A stretch of DNA of 64,000 nucleotides from NCBI GenBank assembly GCA_032622095.1, contig CP136061.1:12849287-12913286 (forward strand). The letters run 5' to 3'. This document shows positions 19,946 to 32,060 of this stretch, in pieces (within the stretch, counting starts at the first letter, position 1; each line of letters opens with the position of its first letter). The translations under genes were made by a program, and so were the position numbers. This DNA comes from Siphonodentalium dalli. Taxonomy: Eukaryota > Mollusca > Scaphopoda > Gadilida > Siphonodentaliidae. The notes beneath the pieces are model-generated. The model was not told where the DNA came from and did not search any database. It saw only the letters and a list, made by a program, of their open reading frames with translations.

Positions 19946-20743
19946 GCAGAAGATCAAATGTATAATCTAGGTGAATAATGAGTGAACATCGCCAACTTCA
20001 ACTGGGGAACTTCAATCGGAACCTAGGTGTTCGATACACATATTCTCAAAATAAGTGTCCCTCTCGACCGCGATTGTAACCGAAAAATTACCATCAACGC
20101 GGTTCTAGTGTTAAAGCAACACGGGCATAATGTTGCTCCAATGAGGTTATAATTTTCAAAGCGGTCGAGGTAACCGTCAACGTAATATAACGCCGTTGGT
20201 GTAACCATCAAAGCAACAAAATGCAGTCGAGATAACCGCTAACTCAACATAACATGATGTATGTGGTCGTAAACAAAACAGAACAGTGCCTTGGATTCCA
20301 CAGCGATACGTTCGGGACATCTTATGACAGCCTGACAGGCATGTTTAGTCTTGACTGACAGGCATGTTTTGTCCACTTAGGCCAGATATATTGTCATATA
20401 ATGCCAATTTTTTATCTTTCTTGTTGGATTATAAAATGAATTAGTTAATTAAGCAACTGGCTATAGTTTCGTTTTATTTTTGAGTAATATCATCCTCATT
20501 TTGTTGAGGTCCACCTGTAATTTCAAGTCGGTCAAGTAGCTTAGGAGCAGCATGCTAAAAGTTCCTAGAAAAGGCGACCACATGCTCTATATTGTACTTC
20601 ACGATTTTGGAGCTATAAATGTAAGCATCCTTAAATATACGTCAATGTTTAACACATTTGCAATGTTTTATTCACGAACAAATGTCATTGTGATTATAAA
20701 ACAATTAAACAGTGATTTATTCGGGACATATTTTCTGTAATAT

Positions 20744-20908
20744 TGTGTAACTACATGGGTGTGTAACTACATGGGTGTGTAACTACATGGGTGTGTAACT
20801 ACATGGGTGTGTAACTACATGGGTGTGTAACTACATGGGTGTGTAACTACATGGGTGTGTAACTACATGGGTGTGTAACTACATGGGTGTGTAACTACAT
20901 GGGTGTGT
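20744..20908 (+). repeat. 16-bp tandem repeat, about 10 copies
   Basis: Perfect repeats of 'gtgtaactacatgggt'. Homogeneity suggests recent expansion. Confidence 0.97.
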
Positions 20909-22119
20909 AATAACTCTGTATACACATAGGATCCCAGAATCTTACTTTTGTTTTCCATTTCCGTCCCAATATAAATTCGCTGTGTTTACATGTTTTATGT
21001 ACAATTTGTATATTTCTGCCGAATTATATGATAATAAAGTTACGTTTTCCATTACAAGAATGATGCTCAGATGCGGGCTAGTATCACAAAATTCATCCTC
21101 TGGGGATTTCTTTCTGGATGACGTCATTTGCCAGACTCAGATTTAAGTTCCAATAGGTCGTTTGCTGAACATATTAACTAAACATTTATAAATAAATAGG
21201 ACTATTTCTGCACTTTTATTAACTGTTGTACGTTTTTATCACCTTAACATCCCTTCAAAAGGTGGTATGCCACATTGGTGTATGCACCGGGCAACAGCCC
21301 AGCTTTTGTTTAATATAGAATGCGCTATATATTGACTGTGTATATATTTTTATTGAGCATGAACTGTTGGATGAATTGTTTATATCTAGTTCATTATATT
21401 ATATTATTATGTCCGTCTGTCCATTCGTCATGAACTGTTGAATGAATGGTTAACATCTAGTTCATTTCTTCTGTTACGATTTGCTTTTTTTCAAAACGAG
21501 TTTGATGAATGTTTCAATATATGTTTCATTATTTTTGTGCTTAACTGTATTTCAGAACGAGAAAATGGTAAGCTGGGTGTGTAGTTAGTCAGAAAACTAA
21601 TGCTTTCCTTAGACTGTCTTAACATATGTATGCAAATATACTGCAGTTCAATGTATCGGAAGATGTTTAAAAATGGTCTATCTCTTCCTAAATACGTTTT
21701 ATATATTTTTAGGGGTATCAAAAAACAAAATATGAGTTGAAGACACATGTTCGGAAAATCTTCTATCAATTAATATTGATTTTATATCAATATTTTCTAA
21801 CATAATGTGAAATCAATTGGGACAATTTTTCGTTACTATTTTTAGATAGAGTTATCGTGCATGCCATGCTCCGAATGAAGGCGAGTCGTAAAATGTCCCA
21901 TATTGATTGTACATGTACATGTATGTATATTATAGCAGAAAATTCAAAATAAAATCAATAACAATTAATAGAAGCATTTTCAGACAGGGCTCTTATATTT
22001 ATTATTGTCATATTGGACTCCCAAATGTCATATTGGACTCCCAAGTGTGTAATATGAATTTTTTATCAGGACTCTGACGTCATGAATTAACTATTGCAAA
22101 ATGATCGGTGAATTTGTAA
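20909..22119. other. intron 6 sequence with scattered repeat remnants
   Basis: Contains half of a GAATGAGGTCCCC MITE (about 21065-21130) and a relative of the 6786 foldback (about 21740-21990, arms 'aaatcttctatcaattaata' and 'aataacaattaatagaagca'). No exon is seen. Confidence 0.5.
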
Positions 22120-22470
22120 TGCGTGCAACACTGGTGGATTTAGCAGACATTTCACTTCCGCATTGAGTTTTTTTTCATTTTCGTGTTTACTGTTCAAAAT
22201 CCTGCTTTCTGATGATATCAAATACAGGCTTTTATAGGGAATTAAGTGCGACAAATACCAAAAATAACCACTAAATTTTGATTCCCAAAATTTGGATAAA
22301 CATATAGATGGATAATAAAAATGCCATTACACAATGTTGTGTACAGTATGAGTTTTTCTTGTACTAGTCCAGGTTGTGGTGAAAACTGGCGTGTCTTGTC
22401 CAATATGACTTTTCACCACAACCTGGACTCGTTCAAGAAAAACACATACTGTACACAACATTGTATAATA
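22120..22470. mobile_element. foldback element, second copy of the 19370 family
   Basis: It shares 'gtggatttagcagac', 'ttcacttccgcattgag' and the inverted arms 'tccaggttgtggtgaaaa' and 'ttttcaccacaacctgga' (22366-22430). Both copies carry the same flank, so the unit is larger than the hairpin, about 300 bp. Confidence 0.75.
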
Positions 22471-22538
22471 ACTTCATATTATTGTTTACCCATGAAACTG
22501 TATAAAACTTGTTACAGGACGAGGTAGACCATCATTAA

Positions 22539-23333
22539 CCCTTCCATGATTAGAGCTCCCTGAAAACCCTGTGCCAATGCATTTTCTTATATATGCGAAT
22601 CTCCCAAAGGGAGCCTTGCATATATAAGAGAATGCATCGGCCTAACAATATTAACATTGACCGTGTAAGCCAGTTCATTCTCTTATATACGAGGCTCCAT
22701 ATGGGAGACTCGCATATATAGAGGATCTACAACTCATCCCCAGTTTATAGCGGAATTTACAAAACGAGTCCAGTAAATTAGGTCTGGTCCGAATCTTTAA
22801 CAAGGTCCAGACCAAATTTACGGGACGAGTTTTGTAATTTCCGCTATAAACTGGGGACGAGTTGTAGATTCTATTTATTACATGATCCAAAACATCGACA
22901 AAACATACTTAAATCAACAAATGGAAAGAGAAACTAACATCGGCTTCTATAAGACATGCGATGACGTTTCACGTAACTATTCGTTGTTTGCCCGCGTAAA
23001 GAAATAGTCCCAGATAAATAAAGACTATTTGGCGCTTTTAATGGCGTATATTTAATAACATAACTTTTCAAATTCTTCATTCATGATAGTTTGTTGGAAA
23101 TATATTGGAAGTCATAGTATTTTTGAGACGTAGCGTACGGAATGTTAAAAGACGGCAAACCGGAAGCCAAAGGTCACCTGGCACTATTTCCTGTTATTAA
23201 ACGAACGTTTAATATCACAATTTATAGAATGGGTTTATTGAATGGAATAAGGGTAGGATCGTGTAATAAATAAGAGAATGCACTGGCACATGATCTTCAA
23301 TGCTGCACCAGCTCTGCTCCCATCATGACAGGG
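22539..23333. mobile_element. piggyBac-like TTAA element with nested foldback
   Basis: TTAA lies at 22535-22538 and 23334-23337. The left end is CCCTTCCATGATTAGAGCTC and the right end 'gctcccatcatgacaggg'. Hairpin arms of 'attctcttatat' type lie at both ends. The interior is occupied by copy 2 of the foldback-headed repeat (22723-23272), which apparently inserted into the MITE. Confidence 0.75.
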
Positions 23334-23424
23334 TTAATGTTATTCTTGTTTTTCTCATTCATTTCTTTTATGAGATTTCTAACTTGTACTAATTAAAAAT
23401 CAATCATTGTCATTTTACATAATG

Positions 23425-23530
23425 AGGTCCCCACAGGATGAATTTAGTGATGCCATCAAGCTACCATGCACAGTGGGCTAGCATCACTAAATTTGCTCTC
23501 TGTGAACCTCATTCTCCTTAGGCCTCATCT
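23425..23530. mobile_element. GAATGAGGTCCCC palindromic MITE
   Basis: Arms 'cataatgaggtccccacagg' and 'ctgtgaacctcattctcctt' surround a core with 'gtgggctagcatcactaaat'. Confidence 0.7.
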
Positions 23531-23694
23531 TCTGGGAAGTATCTATAGTTCTTTTGTTCGTTTTTCTCTTTTGCTCAGTTTCTGTACCCCCTAATTTGCA
23601 GAAGATAAATTGCATAATCGAGTGACTAATGGGTGAACATCACCAACTTCAACCGGGGAACATCAATCTGATCCTAGGTCTCCCATAGCAGTTC

Positions 23695-23795
23695 AGGCCT
23701 AAGCAAACTGAGGTCCCCAGAGAGTGAATTTGGAGATGCTGGCACTAAATTCACTCTCTGGGGACCTCAGTCTGTAAATGACAGCCTTGCATCTA
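23695..23795. mobile_element. GAATGAGGTCCCC-family MITE variant
   Basis: Arms 'ctgaggtccccagagagtga' and 'tcactctctggggacctcag' are near-perfect inverted repeats with a core of about 20 nt. Confidence 0.75.
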
Positions 23796-23997
23796 CTCCA
23801 ATAAGTGAAATAACTCATGAATATTTTATAGGTAACCCACAGCGAGTCTCACACAGGTAGAAGCATGCACTACAGAGTGTCGTCTGTGCTAGTCTATATG
23901 GGGCTCTCCATGGGTTCAGACACACTATTTGCAGCTTGAAATTAACCCATTGGTTACTGACTGGGTTTTCTCATTCAGTTGTAAAACTATAAACTTA

Positions 23998-24535
23998 AAC
24001 CCTTCCATGACTGGAGCTTCCTGAAATTTTGCGAAAACTATGATCCAATGCATTCTCTTATATATGTGAGTCTCCCATAGGGTGCCTTGCATATATAAGA
24101 GAATGCATTGGCGTAACAATATTTACCTTGATCTTGAAAGCCAACGCATTCTCTTATATATGTGAGGCTCCCTATGAGAAACTCGCATAGGAGAATGCTA
24201 TGGCTAACAATATTTACCTTGATCTTGGAACCCATGCATTCTCTTATATAAGTGAAGCTCCCTGTGTGAGACTTGCATATATAAGAGAATGCATTGGCCT
24301 AACAATATTTACCTTGATCTTGGAACCCATGCATTCTCTTATATAAGTGAAGCTCCCTGTGTGAGACTCACATATATAAGAGAATGCATTGGCCTAACAA
24401 TATTTACCTTGATCTTGGAAGCCAGTGAATTCTCTTATATATGTGATGCTCCCTGTGGGAGGCTCGCATATATAAGAGAATTCTCTGGCACAGGGTCTTT
24501 AATGCTGCACCAGAGTAGCTCCCATCATAAAGGGA
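23998..24535. mobile_element. piggyBac-like MITE with amplified internal hairpins
   Basis: Left end 'aaacccttccatgactggag' and right end 'gctcccatcataaaggga'; TTAA is mutated on both sides. The interior repeats a ~115-bp block ('ggcctaacaatatttacctt', 'gatcttgga', then a hairpin) four times, so the basic two-hairpin MITE has grown by tandem duplication. Confidence 0.7.
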
Positions 24536-24567
24536 TAATAACTGAGGCGATATATAAATTTTATTGT

Positions 24568-25045
24568 TTAACCCACAGGGTGCCTCACACAGATAGAAGG
24601 ATGCACTGCAGAGTTTCATCTGTTGCAGTCCGTGTGGGGCTCTCTATGGGTCATGAAAGGGTTAATTAATTCCTGGTTCATGAATGTTTAACCCACAGAG
24701 TGCCTCACACAGATAGAAGGATGCACTACGGAGTTTCATCTGCTGCAGTCCATGTGGGGCTCTCTATGGGTCACGAAAGGGTTAATTAATTCCTGGTTCT
24801 TGAATGTTTAACCCACAGGGTGCCTCACACAGATAGAAGGATGCACTACATAGTTTCATCTGCTGCAGTCTGTGTGGGGCTCTCTATGGGTCATGAAAGG
24901 GTTAATTAATTCCTGGTTCTTGAATGTTTAACCCACAGCCTCACACAGATAGAAGGATGCACTACAGAGTTTCATCTGCTGCAGTCCGTGTGGGGCTCTC
25001 TATGGGTCATGAAAGGGTTAATTAATTCCTGGTTCTTGAAACTCC
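24568..25045 (+). repeat. ~120-bp tandem repeat, four copies
   Basis: The unit runs from 'tttaacccacagggtgcctc' through 'acacagatagaaggatgcac' to 'atgggtcatgaaagggttaa' and 'ttaattcctggttcttgaa'. The four copies differ by few bases; the last lacks 'gggtg'. Each contains a TTAA next to 'gaaaggg', so it may derive from the end of a piggyBac-like MITE. Confidence 0.9.
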
Positions 25046-25179
25046 GGGAGAAATTGACGTTATTTCAGTAAGACTGGAATATAATGGAAAATCCATACAT
25101 TATTTTCTTAGCACGGGCCTTAAAGTGATTTGAAACACTCCGGTAGGGTGATCAATTAGAAATGGAGAATACTGCTCAA

Positions 25180-25735
25180 GGTAGTTATTTTTACGAATAT
25201 TAATCCAAATTGACAACACGTATTGTCATTCTTATATATATAAATTAAATGCAATGACTCTCGATGGTGGAATAATTGGCGTTAGATTATCGCTGATAGT
25301 TGCGTCCCGAATCTGGATGTAAATATTTACAATTGAGTGAACTTCAGATGATGTTTTCAATAGAGAAGTATGGTCGATTTCTTAGAAATTTTCAACGATG
25401 TTAAATTGTTAATAGAATGCAACATTCCCCAGGATGGCATAGCACCTGTGTACTAACTTTTAAGTTTCACGCACCCGAACAAGTCCATAATATGGTTTAA
25501 AGTACCTGGTAGAACTGTTCTGTCAGATTCAACTTCCCTTTGATTTCAATTTCACCTCAGTCAAACCGCATGCTAAAGTAGTTTACTGTTTACATGAACT
25601 ATTTCATTAACAAATTACTTTTCTTATTGACGATTGCTGTCAGTATAATTTAATTCTTATTGACGATTGCTGTCAGTATAATTTAATTCTTATTGACGAT
25701 TGCTGTCAGCATAATTTAATTCTCGCTATTATTAA
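25180..25735. other. decayed Tigger-like fragment and ~35-bp tandem repeat
   Basis: About 25190-25450 matches, in reverse, the unique part of the 7259-7842 element ('ggagaatactgctcaag...', 'gatggtggaataattgg'). A unit of 'ttcttattgacgattgctgt' and 'cagtataattta' is repeated three times at about 25620-25725. Confidence 0.6.
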
Positions 25736-25899
25736 CAATCTGTTCCTAAAGCCTATTTCTTTCCTGTTTTTTTTTCTTCTTTCGGTGATTAACATTGATA
25801 TCAAGGCTGAATAGATCTAAATAAAATAAAACATTAATATGACTCAAAATACAGTGAATTTCTCTTTTAGAAATCAAATCTGAGTTTAATGTGCCTGTC

Positions 25900-27182
25900 A
25901 TTTGCAGAATGAGGTCTCCAGAGGGTGAATTTATATATATATATATCTTTAATCCTCCGATAACGAAGAGTGGATAAACATACATATTATTTTTTTTACA
26001 AAGAACTCAAGAACAAAGAACAATACGACAGAAAGACAAGTTTTATCAACAACAAAGACTACCCTTCATGTTAATAACATATTTACATAGACCTAAGTGC
26101 GCACATGCGTTCAGATGCACATTCGGGCCATCATGCACGTATTACATACTTACATATTTGCAACATGTATGCATCCATTCATTCACGTAACCACATTAAC
26201 CCCTTACATACTGATGAACACACTCAAAGGAATGCACAAGTACACCTGACGTACATATATACTTACATGTGCATCAATCCATACATCCATACATACAAAC
26301 CTATTACATACCTACTTTCCTGGGTGCTGATATACAGCCACACAGACTCACGTACGCATACGTGCATACGCGCAGTCACCCACATCCACATATACTCGTT
26401 ATATACACATATCCATACATATGCACATACTCAAGTACACGGTGACACAACAGTACCCTCACACATTCATTCAACAACAATAAGTCAATATAGAGGCCGG
26501 GACCGGATCAATAGCTTGCAGCGAGTATATGAATTAGGATTTAAGAGAAAGAGAAAGATGTTCAAGTAACGCGATGTTATCAATTTTGGAATTGTCCCGT
26601 CTCTGTTCATGGGATATCAGCATTCCAATTTTTTTAAATAGTCGCTACATACCATCGGTCCACCCCCTCTATTTACCACAACATGGTGGCGACCAGAGCG
26701 TCCAGTCTAACAGTACGTAATGATTAATCGTTTTCAGCACCGTGATGTCCCTCTGTTAACAAAAAATTATTGCGTTAGTTTACTATAATTAATGAAAAAT
26801 GTGACAAATTTGTATTTATCAAGAAACGGTATCAGCAATGTCGGGTATGTGCCCCAAAAATATTGCCGCAAGATCTGGTGTGTTCAGATTGTCCAGCCTA
26901 ATGTAGAAATTGATCCCAAAGTGATCAATTATCTTGTACCATATAACATTTTGAATTTCGCAAACAGATGGGCATTCGAACAATATGTGCAGTACTTTGT
27001 GTGCATACGGATGCAGACACGCATCACAAACTCCCTTTTGGTCATATGTTGTTTGTGATATTATTCTTCCCACCTGAAGAAAGTCATCTTTGAATTGAGG
27101 ATACGCACAGCATACGCGCCATAAAAATGACAGCAAAAATTCACTTTGATCCACCCTCTGGGGACCTCATTCTGCTTAGGCC
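25900..27182. mobile_element. GAATGAGGTCTCC MITE split by the LINE
   Basis: The left arm 'gcagaatgaggtctccagag' (25905) and right arm 'ctctggggacctcattctgc' (27155-27175) are those of one palindromic MITE. The LINE fragment occupies its core. Confidence 0.65.
25940..27154 (-). pseudogene. LINE (non-LTR) 3' fragment with ORF C-terminus
   Basis: On the minus strand, 27154 to 26819 encodes 111 residues with CDACLHPYAHKVLHILFECP. This is the C-x2-C-x8-H-x4-C pattern that ends many LINE reverse-transcriptase ORFs, preceded by FLWRVCCAYPQFKDDF. A ~880-bp AT-rich 3' UTR full of ACAT/ATAC words follows. The 3' end at about 25940 has a (TA)n tail. The copy is severely 5' truncated: no RT or endonuclease core is present. 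It inserted into a GAATGAGGTCTCC MITE whose two arms flank it (25907-25932 and 27150-27180). The clade cannot be assigned. Confidence 0.7.
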
Positions 27183-27267
27183 TCATCTTCTCTGGAAAGA
27201 TTCTGTATTATCAAATTTCTATAGAAACTTCTTCAACTTCTTCATATAGATTCTATTTCTTTTTTAT

Positions 27268-27341
27268 GTTTACCCATACCATAGTATGGTAAACATAATG
27301 TCGACGTCCGGATTGACCACTCGTCGTGCGTCCGTCCGTCC

Positions 27342-27372
<31 letters not shown>

Positions 27373-28735
27373 CGTGGACACTTTACGCATGGTGCGATAA
27401 CTCAAATATTTTCTATCTGATCGGAACCAAATTTGGTATGCGAGTTTCAGAGCCCAAAATACAGATCGAGTTCGAATATGGGTTTGATCCGAGTTTTTTT
27501 TACGGAGTTATGGCCCTTTTTCGACTTCGAATTCACGCATGCTGTCATAACTCAAACAATTTTTATCTGATCGGAACCAAATTTGGTATGCGAGTATCAG
27601 AGCCCAAAATACAGATCGAGTTCGAATATGGGTTTGATCCGAGTTTTTTTTACGGAGTTATGGCCCTTTTTCGACTTCGAATTCACGCATGCTGTCATAA
27701 CTCAAACAATTTTTATCTGATCGGAACCAAATTTGGTATGCGAGTATCAGAGCCCAAAATACAGATCGAGTTCGAATATGGGTTTGATCCGAGTTTTTTT
27801 TACGGAGTTATGGCCCTTTTTCGACTTAGAATTCATGGATGCTACGATAACTAAAAAAAATATTATCTCATGAGAACCAAATTTGGTATGTGAGTTTCTC
27901 TATCTAAAATACAATTCGAGTTCGAATATGGGTTTGATCAGATTATTTTTAATGGAGTTATGGCCCTTTGATATAGAATTCATCCATGCTTCGATAGCTC
28001 AACCAGTTATCGTCTGATAGGAACCAAATTTGGTATGTGAGTTTCTCAACTCAAAATACAGATCAAGTTTGAATATGGGTTAGATCCTGTTTTTTATACC
28101 AGAGTTGTGGCCCTTTTTAACTAAGGATTGAACAGATTCGATATTTTTATGCTTATCATGTAGAACCATAGCAGCTAACCCCTGTGATATCAGTTAGCAC
28201 TGAGAGAGAGAATAGATTAACTTGTATTATTGGAAATTAGAGTTATTTTTAGCCATCATATTGTCAGGGCACAGTGGAAGCTGTAATTGGACAGAGAACT
28301 ATCTGTTGTTTATTGTATTTCCATACAGCTCTCTGGTTTATGATATCAATGCAGTGTTCCAGTGACATACCTGTACCTAATTTTATTGAGTTAAAATTGT
28401 TAACCCTTGTCATCAATTTTATGCATTTGTATATTTTTCATGTAATCATTCTCCTATTATATCCCTTTCACTTGTATGGATTTTTGTGGTTAAAATGAAA
28501 CCTTAATTCTCAACATTCCTTATACTTAGCAGAAATACCTTTCATCTGATATATCTCCTTTTATTGAGATGTATGTAAATTTTGTATGTGAATTTCTCAG
28601 CCCAAAATACAGATAGATTTCGAATTTGGGTTTGATCCATTTTTTTATATTTTAAACAGAGTTATGGCTTATGGATTTTCGTGTCAGAACTGAAAATAGC
28701 TGATCACTATCGCCAAGGTATGGGTTAAACATCTG
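27268..28735 (+). mobile_element. hairpin-capped GTTTACCATACC element, copy 2
   Basis: The cap 'gtttacccataccatagtat' is followed by (GTCC)n/(GTCT)n (27328-27372) and then a run of ~150-bp blocks, each with 'cggaaccaaatttggtatg', 'aaaatacagatcgagttcga' and 'acggagttatggcccttttt'. The first three blocks are almost identical and make an accidental 50-aa repeat ORF; later blocks are diverged. Confidence 0.75.
27420..27870 (+). repeat. 150-bp tandem blocks, three near-identical
   Basis: An exact 150-bp period, divisible by three, keeps an ORF open (MRVSEPKIQIEFEYGFDPSF repeated). This is inside the element at 27268-28735 and is not a gene. Confidence 0.92.
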
Positions 28736-28884
28736 CCGATCGTGATCGGCCTCTCGTTTAGTTTAGTTTTTCTAAATCCCCAAATTGGCAGATGACACAT
28801 TGCATAATCGAGGTTCCCAATGGGTGTACATCACAATATTCACCATTTGGGAACTTCAATCTGAGAATATGTCTCCCTTAGCAG

Positions 28885-28995
28885 ATAAGGCCATGCAGAA
28901 TGAGGTCCACAGAAGGTGAATTTTGTGATGCTGGATATCATCACTAAATTCACCCTCTGGGGATCTCATTCCGCCAATGACAGGCACATTAAACT
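28885..28995. mobile_element. GAATGAGGTCC palindromic MITE
   Basis: Arms 'atgcagaatgaggtccacag' and 'ctggggatctcattccgcca' surround the core 'gatgctggatatcatcac'. Confidence 0.75.
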
Positions 28996-29369
28996 CAGGC
29001 ATGTGAGTAATGTGCACAAACCCTGTAGGTTCAGTTAAAAGTCTGTTAATTTTAAAGAGGTACTAGTACTATACACTAAATCTGGCCATTTGTGGAACCA
29101 TCTCCAATTATACTCAACAGAATATACACAACAAATGAATGAATTTGATTCATGGATTAGTGCAAAATAGACTTGTGTCAATGAATGATGCAGACAACAT
29201 AGTAATTTTACTGGAGTCATAAAGTCTGCTTTTATTTCCTGAACATCCCTCGAAATGAAAATAAACCATTCCAACTGGGATCGAGAATCCATTCAGTAAT
29301 TCAGTAAACAAACGGTTAATAGCTGAAAAGTTTTACAAATGAAAAATGGGAATCAAATAACGCCTTAAA

Positions 29370-29560
29370 ACTTTCATGATGGGAGCTTCCTGAATTTTAG
29401 CGAAAACCCTGTGCCAATGCATTCTCTTATATATGCGAGTCGACCATAGGTCGCCTTGCATATATAAGAGAATGCAGAATGAGTTCACCCTCTGGAGACC
29501 TCATTCTGCAAATGACAGGCACACTAAACTCAGGCACACTAAACTCAGGCACACTCAACT
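29370..29560. mobile_element. chimera of TTAA hairpin MITE and GAATGAGGTCC arm
   Basis: The left half is a TTAA-family hairpin ('gtgccaatgcattctcttat', then a GTCGACC core and the return arm to 'agagaatgca'). Its right half is replaced after 29477 by one arm of the GAATGAGGTCC MITE. A short 'ctcaggcacact' tandem repeat ends it. Confidence 0.65.
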
Positions 29561-29969
29561 CAGGCTTAGAAGGGTTAAAGACCCATTTAATTTTCGAATC
29601 CCCAGATTACATTTTATCATATGACTCAATCATTATTTAGGTTGGAAAGTATGTCATAAATCAATTTCATATGAACTACTAGTTCATATCACCTTCCGAT
29701 AATTTGATTGGTTTGTTGACAAAAAGTGTGTTCTGATTGGCTGAATGGCAGCTGAGCCGAGACCCATCTCTAACTAAATGCAGGTCAAATTCGTGCGCGT
29801 CAATCAACGCGATGCCGAAATTCTCGCAATTATAATCTTGAAATATATAGTTTTGGACGTTGTTATACGATAAATAGAATATGTAATTCGTATTTATCTA
29901 ATAAACATACGATATAATGTCACAAACTGAGAACAGAATAGCGCACTATATCTTCGCGTGCATATTATT

Positions 29970-30665
29970 ATGCCCCCGATCTCCGATGGAGATTTGGGGG
30001 TATATAGTGGAGCCCTCCGTCCGTCCAGCCGTCCTTTCGTCCGTACGAACGTTTCAACTCATAACTTTGGTTTCGCTAACTCAATTCAGTTGATCTTTGG
30101 TATGCTAATAGACTAGCCGGGGGGACAAGATTTCCCCTTAACTGCAGTTTCGTCCGCCCATTTTTTCCAGAGTTACGCCCCTTTTTGGACTTAGAAAATT
30201 CAGTTTTCTGTGGCATACGAACGTTTCAACTCATAACTTTGGTTTCGCTAATTCAATTCAGTTGATCTTTGGTACGCCAATAGACCAGCCGGGGGGACAA
30301 GATTTCCCCATAGCCGTGATTTCGTCCGCCCATTTTGTCCAGAGTTACACCCCTTTTTGGATTTAGAAAATTCAGTTTTCTGCTACTTTTTTTGGTTTCC
30401 AGATGATAACTTGATTTTGGATTGTTTATTTGCAAAACCCGTTTTTTTTGTGTATTACCAATATCGCAATACAGGTCAAGGTAAAATTTCGGTTCAATCG
30501 GATAATTTTTGTGAGAGTTATGACCCTTTTTCGACTTAAAAAAATTCAGTTTTCCTGCTTTTTTTGTGGCACCAGACCAAATTTGAAGCTAATATAGAAC
30601 AACATGTGGCATTTTTATAGCGCTTAACCAGAAAGTTTCTCTGATTGTACAGTCGGGGCGTTACC
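29970..30665 (+). mobile_element. hairpin-capped ATGCCCCCGAT element
   Basis: The cap 'tgcccccgatctccgatgga' and 'gatttgggggta' is followed by 'cctccgtccgtccagccg'. Three related blocks follow, with 'acgaacgtttcaactcataa', 'ttcagttgatctttggta' and 'gagttacgccccttttt'. Third sequence family with this architecture. Confidence 0.75.
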
Positions 30666-30829
30666 TCCACCCAGCGGTGCACTTGTTTCTGCTAGTTCAC
30701 CAGGTGTAATTGGGCTTCCGGTGCAATGAAGTGACGTCACATTAACATTTTGCTGCCGATGTCATATAGCTATTTAGTGATTTGTGTGCGTTTTGGACAT
30801 CATAATCAATTTATAGGTGTCATATGATA

Positions 30830-30992
30830 AATAGGATATGTAATTTGTGTTTCTCTCATATGATATTTATGAAACTCGTCACGAATTTTCAGTTTTCTCT
30901 CGCCGGAGGCTCGAGAAAACTGAAAATTCTTAGACTCGTTTCATAAATATCATATGAGAGAAACACTCATTTCATATCCTCTATATATATAA
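30830..30992. repeat. long perfect-type hairpin
   Basis: Arms 'tctctcatatgatatttatg' and 'cataaatatcatatgagaga' extend outward through 'aggatatg' / 'catatcct' and inward through 'gaattttcagttttctc' / 'gagaaaactgaaaattc'. The tip is 'tcgccggaggctcga'. The total stem exceeds 60 bp. Confidence 0.85.
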
Positions 30993-31531
30993 TATATGCC
31001 ATATTATATACCATTTGAAAGAGGAAGCTCCAAAACATTGTATTATCAACTTATCTGGAGTAATAAACTGTGGACATGTTGTTTTTGTTGAGTTGCCAAT
31101 GCGTTTTGTCATCAAGATTGAAGTAAATCAGAATTATTTTCAATGCAGGGGGAATAACTCTAAATATTAAAGATAGAGTTCTTCCCCTTCCATTGAAAAT
31201 GTTTGAATTCTGTTGTATTCTGGTTGCCAAAAGGGGGAAGTCATTCTATTTCAGCAGTCTTCTATTTCTCTATGGGCATCTTCTGAGCCCCAGATGTTTC
31301 AAACAGTTATGAATTATAGTATTTTAATCATATTTTATGGCATAGATTGGTATTAAAACCGTATATCAAGTCACTATAAAAAAAATAATCAGCGACTCGA
31401 AAATTACGTGGGCCTTTAAAGCCACATATAATGTTTAAACTTCCATTTTAATTTGAGTTGAATATTTGTTGCTGAAACATTCGGAAGGGACGCTCGGCCG
31501 AGTTTGCCCGTTTCGCCGGGTCGCCTTTTTT

Positions 31532-32060
31532 TAGCTCACCTGAGACGAAGTCTCCGGTGGAGCTATAGTCATCACTCCTCGTCCGTCGTCCGTCCGTGCG
31601 TCCGTCTGTCCGTCTGTCCGTCCGTCAAACTTTTTTTAAGCATCTTCTCCTCTGAAACCATCATACCGAATTGGTTCATATTTGGTGTGGATGTTCCCTA
31701 GGTGACTCTCATTCAGATTTGTTCAAATGAGGTCACCAAGTCAAATAGTTTTGATGTCAGGACCATAACTATTTTTCCACATAGTAATTCTTAAAACGAC
31801 TTCTTTTCTGAAGTTGTCGGGCCGAATGGGTTCATATTTGGTATGAGGGTACCTTGGGTGACTGTGGTTCAGATTTGTTCAAATGAGGTCACTGTGTCGA
31901 ATGTTGGCGGAGCCAGTGACATAACTAAAAAAAAAAAAAACCCCAAAAAAAATATTCAGATTTAACTCCTTGCTCAATTTAACACACAAATTTTTTTTTA
32001 TAATTTTTTTTTATAACATGTTATAAAATTTGAAAAACTCACATAATTATAACATCCTCT
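31532..32060 (+). mobile_element. hairpin-capped TAGCTCACCTGAGACG element
   Basis: The cap 'agctcacctgagacgaagtc' and 'tccggtggagct' is followed by a (GTCC)n tract (31580-31622) and blocks with 'gggttcatatttggtatg' and 'ttcagatttgttcaaatgag'. The second copy at 60105 shares the whole layout. Confidence 0.8.

Noticed and set aside
26105-26569. 154-aa plus ORF rich in His/Thr/Ile
   Set aside because: It is the antisense of the ACAT-rich 3' UTR of the LINE fragment.
27438-27854. 138-aa ORF with three 50-aa repeats
   Set aside because: The 150-bp period of a hairpin-capped element happens to be divisible by three. The same blocks continue out of frame and decayed.
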